From the NCBI GenBank assembly GCA_950295325.1, contig OX485806.1, positions 6,140,001 to 6,200,000 on the forward strand: 60,000 bases of DNA, given 5' to 3'. Every line of letters begins with the position of its first letter. Position 1 is the first letter of the stretch. Shown here one piece after another: positions 49,205 through 59,690 of this stretch. Under the pieces are notes generated by a model, which ran no database searches, had not been told where the DNA came from, and worked only from the letters and a program-made list of their open reading frames with translations. A program made the translations under genes and the position numbers. The stretch comes from Polytrichum commune (taxonomy: Eukaryota; Streptophyta; Polytrichopsida; Polytrichales; Polytrichaceae).

Positions 49205-50345
49205 CATTGTTAATGGTATTTAATGTTGCATACATTATTAGTAAACAATCTAAATGTTAATGGATACTTCCATTCTGCCCCTAGTAGAACCGGTTATCCC
49301 TTATTACGCTGCCTCTTCTTGTCCAACACCTGACCAAGCTATTGGTCCAACCTAATCTGCAACATGTCTTATACTACTACCAATTCCAACCTATCTTTGG
49401 CTACTGCTTCTATCATGTGTTTATCAACTCGTTTCCTTGGTACCGATTGCTATTACCACTACTACCAACAATGGCTACTAACAAATCTTTACCGAATTTC
49501 CTTGAAGTACTCATCTATCCAGATCCTCCCTCTCTATAACAATCTAGGGTACTACGCCACTCTCCATGGGCTCCTTTCTCAAGTAGTTATGCCACTTCTC
49601 TTTTCCCGGTAGTATACACTTTAATAGTCCCTAGCCCTATCCCGTTTTACTGATATATAAGCTATATCGTATTTAGAGGAGTTCATATAATGCCTCTACA
49701 CCCTCTACCGTCCCAATAACACTCAAGGTGTTATCATCTTAGGTATTTTTTATCTTGAAGTTCCTATACTTTCGAAACTACCTAATCTTTTCTAGTATAT
49801 GCACTGCCATATCATCTTCACAAACTTCCAACAAACATGTTCACGCCTTTATTCAAAATGGTAACTAAAACCTCAAAACCTTCATACAAAATTGGTCACA
49901 CTTGACACTTTTCACTCCTCACTTCAATGTTTTTCGCATTCTTATGTCAACTATCTACTTCTAGTCCTAACCACACCTTCAACAATGATTCTTCTTCTTT
50001 TGCACCTTCTCTCTTATCCTTATCTAATCCCCTTTTCTGATTAATCCTTGCCTATTTACTTCTACTTGTAAGGTTATTTCAAAAGGGCAACTTCTATCTA
50101 TCGTTAGCACTAAACTAGATGCCTAGAGGTTTATTAGTGTCACGGTTGCTTAATGTGAATGTGACACTATTTGTTAACATAAGCAAGTGATTAAAGTGCA
50201 CAACTATTTACAACTTGACATTGAGTGTAGCACATTGGAATGTTTGAGATCACGATAGCTTCACATTCAATATGCAAGAGGAAGATATTATTGAACATTA
50301 TCATGGTAGGTGTCATGTGTTTACACTTATGATAAACTCGTTATC
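49205..50345 (+). mobile_element. MITE family D fragments flanking a G-depleted segment
   Basis: 49205-49255 (CATTGTTAATGGTATTTAAT...) resembles a family D left end. 50106-50345 (CTAAACTAGATGCCTAGAGG, TTGAGTGTAGCACATTGG, GAGGAAGATATTATTGA) resembles the interior of the same family. The 850 bp between them are unlike D and unusually poor in G on the plus strand (counted lines have about 3-8 G per 60), as if foreign sequence was inserted into a D element. Confidence 0.5.
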
Positions 50346-50799
50346 ATAAAGATTGTGGACCACATTATTAAACTCATTTCCACATTAAAAATGACGGGGG
50401 CAATATTGTGGGTGCACACTATTTACCAACCCCACATATTTAGCATCAGATGTTGAAGTTGTAAGTTACTAAATTTCAATTGGATTGAGAACAATATGCA
50501 TTTGAGAAAATTTTCAACCTAGGTGACTACATCACGGGACTATGACATAAATTCATGACATATCTTGGTTCATACACATGGTGAAGTTATACAACCTTTG
50601 TTCCGGTCTTAATCTAAAGATCTTCTAGGTACAAAGGGTGAAGTAGTTTCACATCTAACGTCATTGCTCTTAGGGCGTGGCCTAGGATGTTTTATGAATA
50701 GACACTCTATTCACTCCGCCCCCCTTTAGAGACCGGAGTTCTTCTTCTTCCTCATCTTCTGGGTAAAATTTCACCTCGCCAGTAGATTGTGCATGTGAT

Positions 50800-51108
50800 T
50801 CAGTTGTGGGGATAAACGAGAGTATGTAACTCCTTGAACTCTTGCAACGAGAAATTGGTCATGTTATGAAGCAATAAAAATTGTCCATAGTGCACATGCT
50901 TGCATGTTGGGTAGTTCCCATCATCCCATGTGTAGACACATGTGACCATCATCGCGAAGCACAATGCATGCTTGATTTCTATGTCCATTTCAATAAAAAT
51001 CTCATCGTCTGAATCAAGTCTGTGCTTTAAATCCTCATAGTCCAATGTGCCACACCGTTGGAACAAAAAGTCATTGGATAGCACTTTAATTATACCACTT
51101 ATAAGCAA
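50800..51108 (-). pseudogene. Transposon-like reading frame fragment, duplicated copy 1
   Basis: The minus-strand open frame contains EIFIEMDIEIKHALCFAMMV and ends with NFSLQEFKELHTLVYP. A diverged copy of the first part is read on the minus strand at 51252-51476. The end resembles the region ahead of the catalytic domain in HARBI1-type transposases, where a short helix with an F-x-E-L pattern is common, but this is a weak resemblance. No catalytic motif is present. It is probably a remnant of a mobile element or of an unknown gene. Confidence 0.3.
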
Positions 51109-51622
51109 TAAGCTATTGAATGCCTAAGCAAATGCTTAGTTGTGAGAATACGACCTATGGTTATAAATACAATTGACTGAGTCTGATAAGCCTATGAAAT
51201 GCTAAATGTGGAGCTAGCTATATGCCAAGAGCTTGCTAAATTGCCAAATGTTTATGGATCCATGTCTTCCGACTTGCCATCGTTGGGTAGTTCCCATTTG
51301 TAGACACATGTGACCATCATCGCGAAGCATAATGCATGCTTAATTTCTATGTCCATTTCGATAAAAATTACATTATCAGAATCATGTCTGTGCTTTAAAT
51401 TCTCGTATTCCAATACGCCATACCGCCGGAACAAAAAGTCACTAGATAGCATTATAATTGTACCACTTATAAGCAATAAGTTGATGAATGCCTAAGCGAA
51501 TGCTTAGTTGTGAGAATACGACCTATGGTTGAAAATACAATTGACTAAGTCTGATAAGCCTATGAAATGCGAAATATGGAGCTAGCTGTATGCCAAGAGC
51601 TTGCCAAATTGCCAAATGTTTA
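50906..51622. repeat. Tandem duplication of a ~345-bp unit
   Basis: 50906-51255 and 51282-51622 are direct copies, both running from GTTGGGTAGTTCCCAT to TTGCCAAATGTTTA. Shared words include GACCATCATCGCGAAGCA, ATGCATGCTT, ATACCACTTATAAGCAATAAG, GAGAATACGACCTATGG and AATTGACT-AGTCTGATAAGCC. Differences are mostly substitutions. Copy 1 has a 9-bp insertion after TTCCCAT. The second unit lies between the first and the family C element at 51859. Confidence 0.88.
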
Positions 51623-51858
51623 TTGCTATGTGCGAGGTTTATAAAATTCTAAATACGAAATTTGAATTTTTTGGTTTGTTAGAAAATAAAACTTGATTGT
51701 TTGCTAGAGCAATTGCTATGCTGGTGGACTTCCCTAAGTGGCCACATGCTTGCCACTAACCTCAGGAAATCCAAAGTTTCTTTTGTGAATAAACATTCAA
51801 ACTCAAGGTTTGAGACACTCAACTGAGTTTGGTCCCATTCCTTTCCACATAACTCTAA

Positions 51859-52279
51859 TAGAGTTATTCGTAAAGTAAATTGGATGAAACCATGAGTTTA
51901 AGTCCCAAACCTTGAGTTTATGAGAATTAACACAAAGTTATCTAGATTTTCTTAATGCTTAATTTATCATCCACAAGGAGAGGTATCAGGCTGTTAGAAA
52001 CCGACTTTCTAGCTTGTCCTACTAGGATGGGTAGGCCAACCTGGCCTTATATAGACCAATTTGGGATTTAGGATAACGAGTCCCATGCGCATAACTTTTT
52101 TTAGATCCTAAAATTCTCTCAAAGTTTGAGAGGTCGAAAGAAGTCCCAAAATTTACACTCAACTTTCCAAATAGGCTCTGAAACATGATGAGCAAGCAAA
52201 CTCTTAATGGAAAACCTTTTCAAAGAAAGATCAAACCCACGATTTTGTCCCTCTTTGTGGGACTTTATGGATAACTCTA
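51859..52279 (-). mobile_element. MITE family C, copy 2 (reversed)
   Basis: A 421-bp reverse-oriented partner of 45499-45917. The ends are TAGAGTTATTCGTAAAG and, in complement, TAGAGTTATCCATAAAG. Just outside the left end lies AACTCTAA, so the junction itself is palindromic (AACTCTAATAGAGTT). This could be target choice or the remnant of another copy's end. Confidence 0.72.
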
Positions 52280-52394
52280 ATGTGTCTCGAAAATGACGAC
52301 AATCACCTCCCTGATATGAGGCAGTACTTGGTTGATGATTCTATTCCTTTAGTGAAAATCAATAGTTCACAACTTCACACCTCTCTTCAAGGAT

Positions 52395-52424
52395 TTCTTC
52401 TTCTTCTTCTTCTTCTTCTTCTTC
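52395..52424. repeat. (TTC)n microsatellite
   Basis: Ten uninterrupted TTC units in spacer sequence. Confidence 0.9.
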
Positions 52425-52543
52425 ACTAATTACCGATCTAGGAAGTGGAGTCAAACATGTACAATATTTAGCCACCTCCAACTACATGTTCTTGAGTTCC
52501 AAAAACATCCCATAGATTTAATGACATTGAAGTTTGGATAATC

Positions 52544-52896
52544 TACACTAAATATGATATTTAGTGTCATATGGTATTTAATGTCACTATGGCAATTTTT
52601 CAAATGACACTTCTTATGAATAAGTGAACAAATAATGTCATGTATGATGGACGAGTTAATCCGTTGGCCAAACCACTACCTTCTCTTGTCATGGATGACT
52701 GAAATTTAAATGATAAACCATTTGGTAAGTGACAGTAATCGCAAAACTGTAAATCTATAATCCCCCAAATTTTTTTGCAAGCAGTGACAATTAATGTTGG
52801 GTTAACATTTAGTGTTGATGACACTAGACCATGGTTTACAATTACTATTGAGCAAGACAATTAGAATTGGTGACACTAAATATTATATTTAGTGTA
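52544..52896. mobile_element. MITE-like element, family E (related to D)
   Basis: A 353-bp element. The left end TACACTAAATATGATATTT and the complement of the right end TACACTAAATATAATATTT are followed in both by AGTGTCA, giving an inverted repeat of about 26 bp. The flanks show ATC on both sides (left edge 52541-52543, right edge 52897-52899). The TTTAGTGTCA core is shared with family D, so E may be a relative. A minus-strand frame inside (52600-52860) is not similar to any known protein. Confidence 0.7.
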
Positions 52897-52899
52897 ATC

Positions 52900-55504
52900 G
52901 TCCTTGTCCTTGATATTTGGGTTAAGGTAACATTGTCTTGTCATACCGCAACAATTGCAATCTAACTAGACTAAGAGGTATGCAGTCTTATTGTAGGCAA
53001 TTCCAACTTCACATATCTATTTGGATGGTATGTGGGATTGGGGAGTATCCCATGCGGTAGCAAATGTGAACCATGCAAATCGTCATTTCAATTTGTAAAT
53101 TGAATTTTGAGATGTAAAAAGGATTGGAGGTCAAAATGAAGATTCTCTTTTTTCTTTTATACAATCACATGGACCCTCCCAATTGCGTAACACTATTGAA
53201 CTTACGATGGTGTTCATATTATGAACATATCATTTAATCTCATAAAAACATGTACCTTTTATGATGTCATGGACATAAAACCTTGCTATTTACCAATCAA
53301 ATATATGTGTCAATTAAGAAGAGTGAGCATAACATACGAAGCTCAGCCATGGCCAAGCTGAGTAATGTTATGACCACATAGGATCCACATATATTAAAAT
53401 AAAAGAGTCTTTTGCATCACAATTGATGATGAGTACACTTGAGATGGCCCGAGACATAAAAGTTGTCTGTTGCATGTCAGTTAGAGATCTGACTAGGAAG
53501 GTTATTTTCCATTTCCACATCTCAAGCGCTCTCAAAGTGTTTCCCACTGTCAATGCTGCACCAAGGCTTAAAGCGTAGTGCATGAATACTACATGTCAAG
53601 TGCTGTAGTTTGTACACAACACATTTATATGGTAGCTAGCATGGAGGGAACTATTAATTGCATTTGAGCCTCCATACTTCACATCAAACTTTGATTTGTT
53701 CCGATAAGTAGCAGATTCGTGTTGTTCCTTATTAATCTACTTCAATCCATTAAATTGGGATGTCAAATCATGTAGTTTAATGCACATGCATAATAATCTT
53801 AAATACTGGACCCCAAAAAATTACTTCTTTGGAGGTATCCTGGCGTGGGTTTCTTTTGCATTGAGTATTTGCAATGAGTTGAATTTACATTTACATTTAG
53901 TGCATGACATTACCCAACTTGGGTGCTGAGTTGGATGGCCATGGGTCTGGTTCACAAGATGTTGAGAATCATTTCACATTAACTTGCCTTGTTGAACAAT
54001 GTCAACTTGAGAAAACCCTGACTATCTAGTTGGTAGCATCTTATCAACATCTTATCAAATGGAGTGTCATTTTTGAGCTTGAAAGTGAGAACACTTGTTG
54101 ACTAATGTGAGTGGCTATAAGCCCAATGCCTCATTGAGGATAAGACTCCAATACCCCATTACATGCAAGAGTTGCGATGTGGAGGGCATTGTTCTTGGCA
54201 TCATGGCCCTCCATTTTGGGAGTGTTGGGATGTCTGCTTTACAATCGTTGATGGATGTTGGGCTTGCCTTTTGGTTAGTTGTAAGTCCCAAGCTAGGGAG
54301 GGCTTGGGGATCAACATTGTTGTTATGTATCATGATGCATTGGAGGTTGATGGATACACAATTTAATTAAGAAGAAAGTGAAAAAGAAAACAAACATGGT
54401 GAAAAACGTTTTCTTCCCAGCTCGGGGGGGGGGGGCAGTGTGTTAAAAAGTTAAGGATATAGGTGCGAACAACCACTATTTTATAGGGGGGTATTACTTT
54501 CAATTCTCTTCTTTTTTTCACATGCTATCATTATGTAAATTTCTACTTTGGGTTAATAGAAAAATGGCTTGCATTACTTATAATTCCAAATTACCTATTA
54601 TTCCATACCCTATAGTACTTTAAAGATGTCTAGTGCCATTTTTGATACCCTATATTACTCTTAAGTCCATTTATAATTTTTAGCCCTCATGTTTTTAAAA
54701 TACCCTATCATTTGTTCGCACGTATATTGCTACTCCAACCAATGACTACCCCCCCGAGCTTCCCAGTTGCAACACCAACTTCAATATTTTCGTAATAATT
54801 GAGAACAACTATTGAAGCATTATGAAACTGATAACGAATTACAAATCAGCCGGGTTATACTACAAAAACATGTCATGAAGTTTTCAAGAACTCACAAATT
54901 TATTGAAACCATCTTCAAGTTCATGATGTGCACATATTGAAACCTTGTCTAAACTATCTCCGTGAACATGACTCTTCACATCTAATGATTTAGATACAAA
55001 CACCCATATCTTGATGAAACCCTGATTACAAATCAAGTGCTTGGAGACCCAAGAACGTTATGTGGCGTGTGTTTTTTTAGCACTCTACAAGTAGATATAT
55101 TTCTAATATTATCTCCACTATTTGTACTGATGATAAGGTTTACATTTACATGCCACAAGTTGTGGGGTTCGTTGAGTACACATATTACTCATTGTAGTGC
55201 TAACTTCTAAGACCCAAACCACACAAGCTAGAAACTAGGAAGGTCTTCTTTTGTTAGCATGCCAACCTTGTTGGCATCATAAAGTAAAATGCCCAATGAA
55301 AATGCTTCCTCTAAATTTCTAGGATCTCCGGGCATTAGTGCCCGAAAGTTTCAAAGTGCCGATCCTTGGCCGTGTCTTTTATCCTTTTGTCACAAGATTT
55401 CCAAACCTAAAACCAAACCAAATAAGTATTGATGAATCATCAAGGCCACACCATTGCTTTTCCTCTTGTGCAATAGCTACTTGCCCCTCTGAACCAATTT
55501 AGTA
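52900..55504. other. Gene-poor spacer
   Basis: AT-rich sequence with overlapping open frames on both strands at 54095-54370 but no family resemblance. A 12-G tract lies at 54424-54435. A faint resemblance to family F (AAATGAAGATTCTC) lies near 53135. Nothing else is definable. Confidence 0.4.
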
Positions 55505-55951
55505 CTACACCATTTATGGTATTTAGTGTCACGTACACTATTTGCGAAGGGCCTAGAGGTCTCAAAGTGTCACGCACACTATTTGCCAGTATGATTCCAT
55601 TCGTCGACAGAAGTAGCTTTTTTAAGTGAAAAATATCTACACTACGACATTTAGAGTAGCACATGAGATACTTTAGATGATAGTCTTGCATTTTAATATG
55701 CAAGAGGAAGATATTGTTGAGCATACTAATGGCAAGTGTCATTTGTGTACACTTTAGTCAACTTGTAGACCATTGTGTAACATAAGCATGCACCTCATTG
55801 AACATACTCATGCAAAGATATCAGTAAGTTCACTTGAATGCCGAGTGTCCAAAAGTGACACTCATGATGAAATTGTTCACCTACCATACACCTGAAATAG
55901 GGTAAAATGACACTATTATGCACGCGACACTAAGTACCATAAACGGTGTAG
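55505..55951 (+). mobile_element. MITE family D, copy 5, best-preserved ends
   Basis: A 447-bp element. The left end is CTACACCATTTATGGTATTT and the complement of the right end is CTACACCGTTTATGGTACTT, both followed by AGTGTCRCGT. Internal blocks (GCGAAGGGCCTAGAGG, TATGCAAGAGGAAGATATTG, GAGCATACTAATGGCAAGTG) are shared with the other D copies. No clean target duplication was found, so the superfamily is open. Confidence 0.8.
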
Positions 55952-56580
55952 ATAGTTTAGCTTACTTAACTTGGTAAAAGTGTTGGCAAAGTGTGCATTG
56001 GTGCGGGACCGTGCTGGTCGGGCTCGTGTAGGGAAACATTGGCACATTGGCAGTCGTTTCAACAAAGTGTTGGAAACTTGTAACAAAGTACGAAGGTGTT
56101 GTGTTGGAGCCCGTCCCCTTTCCAAACCTTTTCTAACATGTGAGGATTTTGCACTTGCCTTTCACATTCTCACCAAGGCTGTGGCCGTGCAGGAGGAGCA
56201 CACCCTCTCCGGCCGCGAAGGCACTGTGGCTGGGATGTACACCCCTCGTACATCCTAGGAAGCATGTTTGGGGGAAACCAGTGTGGAAGTGAGTATGAAA
56301 AGGTCAACCTCGCAATGGACGGAGGCGGCTGGTAGACCAAATAATGCGCCCGAGAAAGGGAAAAGGGCTTCAAATCCCTTCAATTCACATGATTGCTCTT
56401 CCACCCATGCTTCCTTTCCTTTCCTTTCCTTGCCTTGCCTTGCCTTGCCTTTTGCTACTTATTATTATTGCCTCCACACTCTCGCTCCCCAACAGAGTCA
56501 CTAATGCCTCGTGCCTCCGCTGCAGCACTAGCTACCTCGCGTCTCAATTCAGGACCCACCCATACCCACCTTGATATCAA
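55952..56580. other. Spacer with CCTTT/CCTTG repeat
   Basis: A moderately GC-rich stretch. 56409-56450 holds short tandem CCTTT then CCTTG units. Overlapping frames on both strands (55971-56258; 56268-56620) show no known domain. Confidence 0.45.
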
Positions 56581-56935
56581 GGGCCGGTTCACATGGGTCC
56601 CCAAGTCCCACTCATGTTAACAAGTCCCCAACTTTTGAGCTTCGAGAAACCATTAAAAATATGGTCAATTGTCATTATGATTGGATGCTGATTCTTTTAT
56701 GCGAAAATAGTCGCGGGACTTGTGTTGAGAGTTGGGTCTAGCTTTTGGCTCCACCCAACTCTCAACATAAGTCCCAAGTTTCACTTCCAAAAAATGACGC
56801 CATGGAGACATCCATGTCATGACTTGGGACCTGTGTGAAGTGGTAAGTCCCAACTCCCATGCTCTCGACGGTTGCGATTGCACGGATTGACCTCGAGTGA
56901 CTTGGGACTTGGGACTTGGGACCGTGTGAAGTGCC
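56581..56935. mobile_element. MITE-like inverted-repeat element with internal hairpin
   Basis: About 355 bp. The left end GGGCCGGTTCACATGGGTCC and the complement of the right end GGCACTTCACACGGTCCC are similar, and both lead into CCAAGTCCCA. Inside, 56715-56737 and 56753-56775 form a stem of 22 out of 23 paired bases around a 15-nt loop. Three CTTGGGA units lie at the right (about 56911-56930). The exact edges and target duplication are not resolved. Confidence 0.6.
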
Positions 56936-57289
56936 TTTTTTAAGTACTTAGACTCAATGATTCCAATTCCAACCCCTTTTTCATGGACTCACGCACCGAC
57001 TCTCAAACTCCCAAATCTCAAATTCCCCTCCTCGGGCGCTGGACCTGCATTGCCTGATCAATCATCGGAGGTGTGGGATCCGGGGTAAACTTGGGTGTTA
57101 TTGGAGCTGGCTTTTGATGAGTTTTTGGTGTGTTTTCTAGCGGATGGACTGCTCCTGTAGATGCTCAATCATTAAGGCGCTGACAGTGTACCAGGGTGAA
57201 TTGGAGGGGCAGCAGGCTAAGGGGTGGGCTCATGATCATCACTCCCAGTGAATCGGTAATGTTCAGTGAATCGGTGATGTTTGAACCCC

Positions 57290-58035
57290 TCCCAACATTA
57301 TTGCAACAGGAGGGGCCAGCAACAGCTCCCCACATGCTCTCCTAGTGCAGTGAGGAGAAAGCAAGCAAGCACAAGAAGTCTACGCGGTCCCTGACGAGTT
57401 AGCTTCACGTTGAGCTTCAAAATATTCTTTTCTTTGCAGAGGTTTTAGCTTAGCTGCTGTTGCAGAGGAAGGGTTTTGCACTTTTGTGTGTGTGTGTGTT
57501 CGTGGTAAGATGATAATTACAGCAAGTACCTCCTCCTGTTCTTCTCTGCCACATCTTATCTGCAAGGTTATCAAGCTCTCTGTGTAAGCTTCCAGGCAGA
57601 ACTGACAACAGATTCCCTAGCTTGTCTCTGGCCCGGCCTTTCCATTGTGGATTGCAAACTGGAGATTTGATTAGCAGAGTAGAGGGTGAATTGGAGCGGT
57701 AATTTTCTGCCACGAGGTTTTGGACTCCTACCAACATTATTGCAACCACAAGGTCCAACAGCTCCATGTTGTTGGGGAAGCCGACAGAGGTAGAAGCCTA
57801 CTAGGTTCCGGAGCTTCAAGTTGAGCTTCAAAAATTTCTGTTCCAGCTTCCTTGGGAGGTTTAGTTCCAGGGGAAGTTGTGTATGTTCGGGGTAAGGTAC
57901 AGCAAGTTCCTCCTCCGCTTCTCTGCCACCACTTCTTATCTGCAAGGGTTATGAGGCTCTGATCTGTCTAAGCTAGCTCCAGGCAGTAGTACTGATAGTG
58001 AACCTTACACCTTGTCTCCCGGCCCCCTGCTCTTT
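57290..58035 (+). repeat. Diverged tandem duplication upstream of the last gene
   Basis: About 57290-57655 recurs as about 57725-58035. Shared words, in order: ACATTATTGCAAC, GTTGAGCTTCAAAA, AGGTTTTAGCTTA-GCTG / AGGTTTAGTTCCAGG, TACAGCAAGT-CCTCCTCC, CTTATCTGCAAG, CTCCAGGCAG / CTTCCAGGCAG and CCTTGTCTC / GCTTGTCTC-GGCCC. A (TG)n run lies in the first unit (57485-57500). Minus-strand frames over both units share LADK and GGGTCC, probably because of the duplication and not because they code. Confidence 0.65.
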
Positions 58036-59177
58036 GTGTCTTGGGCCTGGAGATCAACACAGTAGAGAGCCATAGCCGTGTCGACTCAGATCCAGCTCGG
58101 TGTTGGTCGAACTAATCAATCGCCACAGGTAGAGTGAATGCCAGCAACGAATGTCCACATTGGAGGTGGTGTAGGTGATCCTTAGAGGGAGGCAGCTGCC
58201 ATGGGCTATGGGCAGCTGGATGAGAAGCTCGCAAGGACAGGAGGGCTTTTACTTCGGAGGTAAACTCATCAACACTCCATAGCTTCAGCTGCTTGAGGGA
58301 AGATCGTTGCGGCCATGGCTTAATGCTACATTACAAGTGGTACACCTTCAGCTGTGGATTTAATCTCTCTTGCTGTTCTTGGTGGTGTTTGATTCACCAG
58401 CTATCAGCAAGTAAGAGCACATCGTAGTAGTAGTGGTGCTCGATTGTGAGCTGCCAATGCGTGCAGCGTCCCATGTTTGCCTTGGAAAGCATTGGTAGCC
58501 GAAGCCGAAAGTTTGGTTTGCTTAAAATGGGTCGTTAATCACTCCCGAGGCTCTGAACACAGGCGTTGATGAAATGTCTATCCCTGTGCCATGAAACAGG
58601 GAGGGAAAAAAAGGTGCTCTGTGTGTCTCAATCTGATGGAATGAAGGTGATAGGTTTAGGGTGGAAGAAGCAACTTTTGCGTTCTAAAATTGTTGCCCTG
58701 CGGCTGTCAATTGAATTTAATCATTCGGCTGTCCGAGGAATGTCTGAATTTCTATATTCTCGATCACATGAAAACAAGGAAAGTTCCATTTATAATGTTA
58801 GGTCAGGAGAATAAGGTGGAGTATTTGGATGCATGAAAACCTCGTAACTCGCGGTTCTCATCAGTAGATGTGCCCAATTCGAAATATGAAGGTTGCCCCA
58901 CTATGGTGGAGTGTAATTGCAGACGTGTTTTTGGGAATTCTTTATCGTACTATGTGCTCGCATTAAGGTCCAATTACAAGAGACATCCACATTCAAATGA
59001 CAGTAGGTAGTGCTGGTGATCCAAAGATGATCGATTCTCCACTATCGATCGGGCCTTTGAGATAGTGCCCCTGTTGGTCTAATCTCGATTGGCTCAGAAA
59101 TGATTCGGTGGGCTTTTGGAATGTGCAGGAACTGAACCTAGGACCCGTCAAATTCAGCTTTGAGAATCACGGCTCCC
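58036..59177 (+). promoter_or_regulatory. Upstream region of the 59178 gene
   Basis: No separate gene is recognised. A frame at 58566-58814 has no known domain. The region should hold the promoter and 5' leader of the gene starting at 59178. No definite TATA box or leader intron was identified. Confidence 0.35.
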
Positions 59178-59432
59178 ATGGGGCGGGGTCAGCAGATGAG
59201 TAGTGTCGTCGTGGAGAAGCCAAATGGAATTAGTACCTTGAAAGCTGCAGATTCCATGCGAAACACGGCAATGCAAAGGAGGTTAGTGGTGGTGGCATTG
59301 TTTGCCGCCTTCCTCCCGTTTCTCATCACTCGCTCCTACACCTACTACATGAGCTCCGATGTCTCCACCGAAACCGAAGGCTTTTTTGAAGGGCAGCCGG
59401 CTGCAGATTCCTCTCTCACCAACAATCCCGAG
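59178..59432 (+). CDS. First coding exon of an unidentified signal-anchored membrane protein (partial)
   Basis: 85 codons from ATG at 59178 to a GAG|GTATGT donor at 59432/59433; the gene continues beyond the window. After a polar N-terminus (residues 1-33) come Arg34-Arg35 and a hydrophobic stretch (about 36-50, LVVVALFAAFLPFLI), then a Ser/Thr/Glu-rich stem. This is the layout of a type II signal anchor, as in many Golgi glycosyltransferases, but no family could be recognised from this exon. The open frame runs on past the donor to 59564, but that part is low-complexity and repeat-like, so splicing is the better reading. An in-frame TTG at 59160 is not a credible start. Confidence 0.6.
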
Positions 59433-59515
59433 GTATGTCACCGTTCACTCCGTTCTGGTATCCTTGTCCCATCAATCTCAGATTTAACAAAAATGAAGGA
59501 AGAAAATCTAAACGG

Positions 59516-59690
59516 ACCTGGCCCGGTGAAGGTTCATCATATCATGGAATTGGGACTTAAGTGACCTGGGTAGAGCTTATCATATTCTAATAGATTCCTG
59601 ACCTGGGTAATGTTTCCTCATATTCTAGAACCTGAAACTCAACTGACCTGGGTGAAGCTTCATCATACTATAGAATTTGACCTGCAGGCT
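59516..59690 (+). repeat. Tandem-like ~50-bp repeat in intron 1 of the last gene
   Basis: A motif built on GACCTGGGTGAAGCTTCATC and ATATTCTAGAA is repeated about four times between 59516 and 59690 with variation. It lies directly inside the first intron of the gene starting at 59178. Confidence 0.6.

Noticed and set aside
54095-54370. Three overlapping frames around 54.1-54.4 kb
   Set aside because: No family resemblance, no splice context, and open on both strands, as expected from base composition.
57450-57945. Two overlapping minus-strand frames of 105 and 124 codons
   Set aside because: They overlap in different frames, lie in a tandem repeat and show no known domain; their similarity follows from the DNA duplication.
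59433-59564. Reading through the first donor in the last gene as a 129-codon single exon
   Set aside because: A strong GAG|GTATGT donor follows codon 85, and the downstream frame enters a tandem ~50-bp repeat and stops, so it is better read as intron.
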